Part shown: piece after piece, positions 8,841 through 12,838 of the stretch
Layout: each line of letters starts with the position of its first letter
Numbering within the stretch: the stretch's first letter is position 1
NCBI GenBank assembly: GCA_016929355.1
Contig: JAFGJA010000284.1
Span: 1-12,838 of the forward strand
Source: Anaerolineae bacterium
GTDB taxonomy: Bacteria > Chloroflexota > Anaerolineae > Aggregatilineales > Aggregatilineaceae
Length of the DNA stretch: 12,838 nt
Reading direction: 5' to 3'
Notes under the pieces: model-generated
The model's input: the letters and a program-made list of their open reading frames with translations, nothing else
What the model was told of the DNA's origin: nothing
Databases searched by the model: none
Position numbers and translations under genes: made by a program

Positions 8841-9187
8841 AAGTCTGTCCCTGGTGAGCCTGCCTGTTCAACATCAAGTTCAAGTAAATGCGCCCGCAGC
8901 CGGGCGACTCCGTCCGGTTCGTCCAGCCAGCGCGCCAATGAATCAATCTCAGTATGGGCGACGAATAAACCCAGGGTTGGCTGGGCCACCCAGAGCAATT
9001 GCGCCCCCAGTGGGCCAAGCGGTTCAGCAATATCCAGCAGCGCCCCGACCAGATGATCCAGACGGGCAGCGCGCAATCGTTCTCCCCAGCGCGTGAAGCG
9101 TTCCGGCCAGGGATCACCCAGAGCATCTGGTATTGAGTTGGGACTAGGTTTGTATTCCATCTGACCGCTTGCACCACAGTTGGGCAA
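8837..9187 (-). CDS. Small hypothetical protein, first gene of the six-gene operon (116 aa or shorter)
   Basis: This soluble-looking protein is rich in Leu, Ala and Arg. It contains a helical stretch WGERLRAARLDHLVGALLD and a hydrophobic patch around LGAQLLWVAQPTLGLFV (residues about 60-78). No signal peptide, membrane anchor or catalytic motif is seen. The frame is supported by its ATGA overlap with the next gene and by coding-like composition, unlike the Trp/Cys-rich overlapping frame 8722-9198. The start is uncertain. TTG 9187 gives 116 residues and ATG 9160 gives 107; neither has a good Shine-Dalgarno. A predicted transcription start near 9204 would leave a leader of about 17 or 44 bases, which makes ATG 9160 attractive. 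The function is unknown; it is probably a cytoplasmic partner of the membrane proteins encoded after it. Confidence 0.72.
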   Translation of the reverse strand: MPNCGASGQMEYKPSPNSIPDALGDPWPERFTRWGERLRAARLDHLVGALLDIAEPLGPLGAQLLWVAQPTLGLFVAHTEIDSLARWLDEPDGVARLRAHLLELDVEQAGSPGTDL

Positions 9188-9210
9188 TTACCATGCATCT
9201 ATCTAGCGTC

Positions 9211-9238
9211 AGTATAGCACAGCGCTGACTGGTATGAA
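9211..9238 (-). promoter_or_regulatory. Candidate sigma-70-type promoter of the six-gene operon
   Basis: On the minus strand an extended -10 element TGCTATACT (9219-9211) is preceded by TTCATA (9238-9233, four of six matches to TTGACA) with a 16-base spacer. Transcription would begin near 9204. An imperfect inverted pair GTCAG (9208-9212) and CTGAC (9225-9229) straddles the -10 and could be an operator half-site pair, but the arms are only 5 bases long. Confidence 0.5.
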
Positions 9239-9324
9239 AATTGTACTGGTAGCCAATCCATGATCCGAGTGCATTTCAAACCAAACTCAATATGAATTTA
9301 AATCGTGCCACAAGTGTGTTTGGA

Positions 9325-9330
9325 TATAAT
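9325..9330 (+). promoter_or_regulatory. Candidate -10 box for the plus-strand small gene
   Basis: A perfect TATAAT lies 43 bases before ATG 9374. No convincing -35 hexamer is found at 16-19 bases upstream. A second possible extended -10 (TGCTACACT, 9330-9338) overlaps its end. If TATAAT is used, transcription starts near 9337, which excludes the in-frame starts at 9305 and 9329 for the downstream gene. Confidence 0.45.
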
Positions 9331-9373
9331 GCTACACTACAGGTGGGGCATAAAGAGCGAAAGAGAAAAATCA

Positions 9374-9736
9374 ATGGATGTGCGGAATTGGGACTTTTTA
9401 GAGAAGCGACTGGATGAATTGGGCACGATCAGCAGCGATTTTTCGCGCAGTGGGTTTGCGGAGAAAATCGCGTATACGGCCTTTTTCTGGATGTTGATCC
9501 AGTATCACGCCAGCGAAAATGATATGGTGTTCAAGGCTGGCGCGATGTCGCTGCCGGATCATCTGACCCCTGGCAACCTCGAACAGATCGAAACGATCAG
9601 CCAGGAGTTAGACGCATGGTTAGCAGATCAAGATGAGGATGCCCACCCGCGTTATGCTGATCTACGGCGCGTGATCGATATGGGGTTGCAGGCAACGACG
9701 CATCCGCTTTTCACGCCGCGCAGTTTTGGGGAATAG
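9374..9736 (+). CDS. Small hypothetical protein, divergent from the operon (120 aa)
   Basis: This is the only plus-strand gene I support. It is a soluble, mostly helical-looking protein, with an aromatic patch IAYTAFFWMLIQYH around residues 32-45 and an acidic stretch LADQDEDAHPRYADL around 84-98. No known domain, nuclease or DNA-binding motif is recognised. The frame is open back to GTG 9305, but ATG 9374 is preferred: it lies after the purine-rich GAAAGAG and downstream of the predicted transcription start near 9337, and protein-like sequence begins there (MDVRNWDFLEKR). Its stop is 7 bases from the stop of the oppositely oriented epimerase-like gene, with no obvious terminator hairpin between them. 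It shares an intergenic region with the six-gene operon, so joint regulation is possible but unproven. Confidence 0.72.
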   Translation: MDVRNWDFLEKRLDELGTISSDFSRSGFAEKIAYTAFFWMLIQYHASENDMVFKAGAMSLPDHLTPGNLEQIETISQELDAWLADQDEDAHPRYADLRRVIDMGLQATTHPLFTPRSFGE

Positions 9737-9743
9737 TGCAGGT

Positions 9744-10730
9744 TTATGATCGCTCATACGCGGCAATGATCGCGTCAAGCGCCTGATTCACGCTCTCATC
9801 GATCTGCTTGCGGCGTTCGTCGGCCTCAAACCAGGCGAGCGTTTGCCGCACCCCCTGATGAAACGGGATCGTCGCTTGAAAATCAGGGACCAGCGTTTTG
9901 ATCTTCGTGTTGTCGAACAGCACGCTCCATGTTTTATCACCCAGCAAGCCCGCGCCAATTTGCGGATCGATTTCGGCGATAAAATCCGAGGGAATGTGGA
10001 TCACGTTCGCTTCGACACCCAACGCCTCGGCAATCGTGCCGTAAATCTGGTTCCAGGTCAGCAACTCATCCGAAGTGATATGGAACGCCTGCCCGATGGC
10101 CTGGGGATGGCCGAGTAACCCAACAAACCCTTTGGCGAAATCCTCCGCATGAGTCACGGTCCACAGCGATGATCCGTCGCCATGCACAATGATCTTCTCC
10201 CCGTGCAGCACGCGATCCGCAAACGTATAACCGCCCCACCCGCCGATGGCAATCGGAAACCGATCATAGTAGGTCAGCGAGGGGCGTACAATCGTAATCG
10301 GAAAATGTTCGGTGCGATAAGCGCTCATCAGGCGATCTTCGCACGCGATCTTGTTGCGCGAATAGTCCCAATAGGGGTTATAGAGCGGCGTCGATTCGGT
10401 GATGATCGGATGCACGGGCGGTTTCTGGTAGACCGAAGCGGAACTGATAAACACATACTGCTTCGTTTTGCCGCGAAACAACGCCAAGTCGCGCTCAATA
10501 TCGGCGGGCACAAATGCGATCCAGTTCACCACCGCATCGAAGGTCAGACCGTTCAGCGCTTGCTCGATGGCGGCTGGTTGGTGAATGTCGCCGATGATGG
10601 TTTGTGCGCCGGGAATAGCCACCGGCGTCTGGCCGCGATTGAGCAGGTACAAATCGATCCCGCGCGCCACCGCGAGCCGACTCACGGCTGTGCTGATATT
10701 GCCCGTGCCACCGATAAATAAGACACGCAT
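9744..10730 (-). CDS. NAD(P)-dependent epimerase/dehydratase family protein (extended SDR, 328 aa)
   Basis: This is a typical extended short-chain dehydrogenase/reductase with an N-terminal Rossmann fold. The dinucleotide loop FIGGTGNIS is at residues 5-13, NRG (31-33) ends the second strand, and GDI (47-49) sits at the adenine-binding position. Catalytic-site features are SSAS at 96-99 and Y123-SRN-K127, matching YxxxK. The C-terminal half (about 150-300) would bind the substrate. GGTGNIS and YxxxK are both intact, so the enzyme should be active. Its substrate, such as a nucleotide sugar, cannot be told from sequence. ATG 10730 has AAGGAG 5 bases upstream. It lies 103 bases after the HAS-barrel gene on the same strand, separated by a dispersed repeat, so it need not share that transcript. 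A role in DNA repair is not suggested by anything in it. Confidence 0.9.
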   Translation of the reverse strand: MRVLFIGGTGNISTAVSRLAVARGIDLYLLNRGQTPVAIPGAQTIIGDIHQPAAIEQALNGLTFDAVVNWIAFVPADIERDLALFRGKTKQYVFISSASVYQKPPVHPIITESTPLYNPYWDYSRNKIACEDRLMSAYRTEHFPITIVRPSLTYYDRFPIAIGGWGGYTFADRVLHGEKIIVHGDGSSLWTVTHAEDFAKGFVGLLGHPQAIGQAFHITSDELLTWNQIYGTIAEALGVEANVIHIPSDFIAEIDPQIGAGLLGDKTWSVLFDNTKIKTLVPDFQATIPFHQGVRQTLAWFEADERRKQIDESVNQALDAIIAAYERS

Positions 10731-10756
10731 GATCGCTCCTTAAAAGTCAAAAGCGG

Positions 10757-10801
10757 ATTCACCGCAAAGACGCAGAGAACGCAGAGAAATTCAAAGTAAA
10801 A
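10757..10801 (+). repeat. Dispersed repeat copy R1 (CACCGCAAAGACGCAGAG type)
   Basis: R1 matches repeat R2 at 11462-11507 almost base for base over about 35 positions; the visible differences are A/G at the eleventh base and G/A at the twenty-fifth. Similarity continues, with gaps, into the following AT-rich bases. The core is three imperfect head-to-tail copies of a CGCAGAGAA-like unit. R1 lies in the 103-base gap between the HAS-barrel gene and the epimerase-like gene, in the same orientation as R2. Confidence 0.85.
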
Positions 10802-10833
10802 CCTAGAGAAGATCAAAACCTGGGATTTTCATC

Positions 10834-11442
10834 TCAAACGGGCCGGATCAGCTTCAGCAAATGCTGCAAACGCGGCAGATCGTGACTCAGCAAGCCCGCC
10901 AGATGCCGCCCCGCCCGCACCCGGAACGCGCGCTGTTCCTCTGCAGGACGCGCCCAGGCTGCATGGTTGATCGCAGCAGCCAGCAGTTCTTCGGTAGGGA
11001 CATCACTCGCGTTAACGACAAGGCGCAAAAAGTCCAGGTTTTCGGTGAAATCATGCACCGTATCCGCATCACACATCCGCACCGGGTCCAGGCTCAGGGG
11101 CGGCTGTGGGGGCAGCGTGTGATAGACCCTATCCAGCCGGAAAAAGCCCACACTCAAGACGCTGATTTCTACTGGAACCATACGGTTGACGCGCTGATCG
11201 GAGATCGTATTCTCGCGCATGTTGTTCGCCAAAATCATCTGGCGCACCATCGGATCATCATCAATACTGATCGCGTGGATGATGCCGATCACGTCAATAT
11301 CGGTGCGCTGGCCGGGCCATGTCCGCACGAATGCGCCAAATGCAGGCTGGCTGATGTTCTCGCTGCGTGTGCCGCAGACAAAGCCGGTGGTGCTGGCCCG
11401 TAAGACTTTACCGATAAGTGCGAAATCTGGTTGTTCTGTCAT
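10834..11442 (-). CDS. Stand-alone HAS-barrel protein, likely HerA/NurA-associated (202 aa)
   Basis: The N-terminal part (about 8-60), beginning LIGKVLRASTTGFVCGT, resembles the HAS barrel, the small beta-barrel found at the N-terminus of HerA-type DNA translocases and related ATPases. A middle linker has TLPPQPPLSLDPVRMC (109-124). The C-terminal part (about 128-200) is helical, with FTENLDFLRLV and RVRAGRHLAGLL. There is no Walker A motif, so it is not itself a HerA ATPase. Similar proteins of about 200 residues occur in cyanobacteria, from memory. ATG 11442 has GGGAAG 5 bases upstream. The NurA-like gene lies upstream on the same strand, interrupted only by the GxxExxY cassette. That pairing supports a part in DNA end processing, perhaps as an adaptor between NurA and a HerA encoded elsewhere. 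The adaptor role is inference. Confidence 0.72.
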   Translation of the reverse strand: MTEQPDFALIGKVLRASTTGFVCGTRSENISQPAFGAFVRTWPGQRTDIDVIGIIHAISIDDDPMVRQMILANNMRENTISDQRVNRMVPVEISVLSVGFFRLDRVYHTLPPQPPLSLDPVRMCDADTVHDFTENLDFLRLVVNASDVPTEELLAAAINHAAWARPAEEQRAFRVRAGRHLAGLLSHDLPRLQHLLKLIRPV

Positions 11443-11461
11443 GATCGCTTCCCGTTAAATT

Positions 11462-11507
11462 ATTCACCGCAGAGACGCAGAGAACACAGAGAAATTCAAG
11501 GTTAAAA
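11462..11507 (+). repeat. Dispersed repeat copy R2, right of the HAS-barrel gene start
   Basis: R2 begins ATTCACCGCAGAGACGCAG and continues into AGAACACAGAGAAATTCAAGG. It lies just upstream of the HAS-barrel gene start (11442) and downstream of the GxxExxY stop. Its first 21 bases (11462-11482) are identical to the inverted copy R3 (11974-11954) on the far side of the GxxExxY gene. With R1 it forms a direct pair about 705 bases apart flanking the HAS-barrel gene. Confidence 0.85.
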
Positions 11508-11538
11508 GCAGGAGAAAACCACGCTCAATCACAAAGAA

Positions 11539-11931
11539 TCACTCTTCCAACTTGTACACTATCCGTTTGATACCTCGTTTTAAAACAGGTACATGAAAAT
11601 TCATCAAGAGGCCAATATTCCAACCACCTAAACGAAGATACGATAATAATTGCGCTTCATGAATGGGATCAAATCGTTCAACTGCTTTGAGTTCGAGGAC
11701 TACAGTATTTGCTACCAAAACATCGAGACGATAGCCACACTCTAACTGGACTCCCTTATAGACAACAGGCAGTTCCTTTTGGCGCTCAAAAGGGATTTTC
11801 CGTAGTTGCAGTTCATGACACAAACACGTTTCATACGCTGATTCCAGCAAACCGGGACCAAGCGTGCGATGCACTTCAATCGCGGCCCCGATGATAGTTT
11901 GTGTCAATGCATCAATCTCTGCTTTTCTCAT
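11539..11931 (-). CDS. GxxExxY-family protein, PD-(D/E)XK-like (130 aa)
   Basis: The protein carries the signature that names the family, G27-LL-E30-SA-Y33, within HRTLGPGLLESAYE. It also has a nuclease-type pattern, D70 followed by E80-L-K82 in RLDVLV...VVLELKAV, and the conserved H91-E-A-Q94-LL. The C-terminus GLLMNFHVPVLKRGIKR is typical. At 130 residues it is full length for the family. The D...ExK arrangement matches the PD-(D/E)XK nuclease fold, but nuclease activity has not, to my knowledge, been generally shown for the family. ATG 11931 has no close Shine-Dalgarno; a GGAG lies 13 bases upstream, inside repeat R3. The gene is bracketed by inverted repeats and is more AT-rich than its neighbours, which suggests transfer. 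It sits between a NurA-like nuclease gene and a HAS-barrel gene. Confidence 0.9.
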   Translation of the reverse strand: MRKAEIDALTQTIIGAAIEVHRTLGPGLLESAYETCLCHELQLRKIPFERQKELPVVYKGVQLECGYRLDVLVANTVVLELKAVERFDPIHEAQLLSYLRLGGWNIGLLMNFHVPVLKRGIKRIVYKLEE

Positions 11932-11940
11932 TTAACTTTT

Positions 11941-11974
11941 TTCTCTCCGCGCGCTCTGCGTCTCTGCGGTGAAT
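11941..11974 (-). repeat. Dispersed repeat copy R3, inverted relative to R1 and R2
   Basis: Read on the minus strand from 11974, the sequence starts ATTCACCGCAGAGACGCAG, identical to R2 over 21 bases, and then diverges to a CGCGCGGAGAGAA end. It lies 6 bases after the stop of the NurA-like gene and ends 9 bases before the GxxExxY start codon. It may supply that gene's ribosome-binding purines (GGAGAG). Confidence 0.85.
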
Positions 11975-11980
11975 ATGTTT

Positions 11981-12838
11981 TTATTTGCGTTTATAGCTCG
12001 TGCGCCCGTGCCGGACGGTCTTACTGTTTTCCTTCGCAGAGTGTTCAACAGCTTGCTCATTGCGCCGCAGTTCGATCTCGATCAGTTCTTCGAGTTGGGA
12101 CTTTTCGTGCCCGCGAATCACGGCGAGTTCATCAGCGCGGGTGAGCGCATACGGATAGCGCCACATCATCTGACACTGATCATAGACCAACGCCTGAATC
12201 CGATCCACTGCCGCCGCATCACGCGCCACCCACACCGGCATTTCGACGCGCGCGAGTTGGTAATCGTTCAACGTGCCTACATTCAGATAAAAGAACGCGA
12301 TCTCCAGATTTTCGCCCCGGTCAACGTAGCGTTTGTTCTGCGGCGACTGCTGGACCATGATCGCGGAGCGCGCGCCGGGTTCATGGCGCAATAGGCGAAA
12401 TAGCAACTGGCGATCCGTCAAACCTTCCCAATCGCCGTTTGTTTGCAGCGCAGCATGACGCACATCTTCTTCAAACAGGCTCATCAAGTGTGTGAGGCTG
12501 ATCATAAAGGCACTGGTTGGGCGATCAATGTACCCGATCAGACTGGCGGATTGATTCCGGCGGCGGACCATATCGGCGTGCGCGTCATGCAAATGCACCA
12601 TTGCACCAAGATAGGCATTTTCGAGCTTATCCCCATCCGGCACATCTTTGCCGACCCAGAACAACAACGGCCCATCACTGATCGCCAAGACGGGACACTC
12701 ACAATCGCGGCGATGCCATGTTTCGCGCCCCAAAACCTCTAATTCCATCACACTCCGGCGCTTGTTCACCGCGTCATTGCTGATCACCATCCCTCTTTTA
12801 TCGCGGATTTCGTCGTCGCTGTAATGCAAACGCGGCTC
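11981..12838 (-). CDS. nurA: NurA-family 5'-3' nuclease, 5' end cut by window edge
   Basis: The frame is open to the right edge, giving 285 visible residues. A TTG at 12829 is in frame but is unlikely to be the true start, because NurA proteins are usually longer and an N-terminal part with the first catalytic Asp should precede. Visible family features, counted from the window edge, are an acidic/basic stretch RRSVMELEVLGRE (28-39) and the central SDGPLLFW (54-61) with the metal-site Asp. GYIDRP follows at 102-107, LLFRLLRHEPGARSAIM at 145-161, and the C-terminal WRYPYALTRADELAVI at 226-241. In archaeal NurA the equivalent of the last motif carries a His after Ala (AH); here it is Asp (AD). 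The last 45 residues are charged and probably a flexible tail. NurA works with the HerA translocase in resecting DNA ends. No HerA gene is in the window, but a HAS-barrel protein is encoded just downstream. Confidence 0.78.
   Translation of the reverse strand, partial: EPRLHYSDDEIRDKRGMVISNDAVNKRRSVMELEVLGRETWHRRDCECPVLAISDGPLLFWVGKDVPDGDKLENAYLGAMVHLHDAHADMVRRRNQSASLIGYIDRPTSAFMISLTHLMSLFEEDVRHAALQTNGDWEGLTDRQLLFRLLRHEPGARSAIMVQQSPQNKRYVDRGENLEIAFFYLNVGTLNDYQLARVEMPVWVARDAAAVDRIQALVYDQCQMMWRYPYALTRADELAVIRGHEKSQLEELIEIELRRNEQAVEHSAKENSKTVRHGRTSYKRK

Larger units (their letters stand above)
9188..9373. other. AT-richer divergent intergenic region
   Basis: These 186 bases separate the divergent six-gene operon and the small plus-strand gene, and are clearly richer in A and T than the surrounding coding DNA. 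They hold the two candidate promoters given separately. I see no riboswitch-like structure, terminator or longer inverted repeat. Confidence 0.7.
11462..11974. mobile_element. Putative repeat-flanked cassette carrying a GxxExxY gene
   Basis: A 513-base unit is bounded by inverted repeat copies R2 (left) and R3 (right), both with the CACC end facing outward, and it encloses one complete GxxExxY-family gene. It sits between the NurA-like and HAS-barrel genes, which share a strand and a predicted pathway, so it looks inserted. The interior is visibly richer in A and T than its neighbours. No transposase, and no convincing target-site duplication beside the outer ends, was found, so calling it mobile is an inference. 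Confidence 0.5.

Noticed and set aside
8722..9198. Minus-strand frame of 158 codons starting at ATG 9198
   Set aside because: It overlaps both the 116-aa and 247-aa genes in another frame and is rich in Trp and Cys, unlike its neighbours. The 116-aa frame has the ATGA junction with the next gene and a more protein-like sequence.
9737..9743. Bidirectional terminator between the convergent genes
   Set aside because: The gap is only 7 bases and no GC-rich stem with a T run is seen around it.
10811..10833. Possible terminator hairpin after the HAS-barrel gene region
   Set aside because: The AAAACC/GGATTTT near-palindrome is short, imperfect, has almost no loop, and ends before the minus-strand stop codon rather than after it.
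10757..11974. R1, R2 and R3 as a CRISPR array
   Set aside because: There are only three copies, at uneven spacings of hundreds of bases, one is inverted, and genes lie between them.
11981..12829. Reading the NurA-like gene as complete with a TTG start at 12829
   Set aside because: The frame stays open to the window edge and the product would lack the N-terminal catalytic region expected of NurA, so a cut gene is likelier.

Overview
The window looks like a chromosomal segment of a Chloroflexota bacterium, most likely an Anaerolineae-type environmental lineage. This is judged from gene content (a MutL-type ASKHA protein grouped with conserved membrane proteins of unknown function, and a NurA/HAS-barrel pair), from the many hypothetical proteins rich in Ala, Asp and Glu, and from a dispersed short repeat of the CACCGCAGAGACGCAGAG type. 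I could not run a taxonomic search, so the placement is an inference. Almost everything is read on the minus strand. No rRNA, tRNA, CRISPR array or transposase was seen.

Positions 9187 down to 1 form one tightly packed operon of six genes, described here in transcription order. They are a 116-aa hypothetical protein, a 247-aa membrane-anchored protein, a 216-aa protein with about six membrane segments, a 1671-aa giant, a 234-aa protein with about six membrane segments, and a MutL-family ASKHA protein cut by the left window edge. The giant has about 1350 residues of acidic, probably disordered sequence, then a membrane-bracketed C-terminal domain. Genes overlap (ATGA, TTGA) or are 6-41 bases apart, and a plausible promoter lies at 9211-9238. 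No glutamate mutase subunit is present, so the MutL protein is probably not working in glutamate fermentation here. The set reads as a membrane complex with an actin/Hsp70-like ATPase candidate and a long acidic cytoplasmic tether carrying repeated short motifs. Its function is unknown to me, and it is the best candidate for an undescribed system in the window.

Positions 9188-9373 are an AT-richer divergent promoter region. To its right, on the plus strand, is a small hypothetical gene (9374-9736), which meets the end of an NAD(P)-dependent epimerase/dehydratase-like gene (10730 to 9744, minus) tail to tail.

The right part, 10834-12838, holds a DNA-end-processing pair on the minus strand: a NurA-family nuclease (cut by the right edge) followed by a stand-alone HAS-barrel protein. 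NurA normally partners the HerA translocase, whose N-terminal domain is a HAS barrel. Between the two genes sits a GxxExxY-family gene with a PD-(D/E)XK-like signature. It is bracketed by inverted copies of a short repeat, and a third copy follows the HAS-barrel gene. The GxxExxY gene with its repeats looks like a cassette that landed between two genes that belong together.
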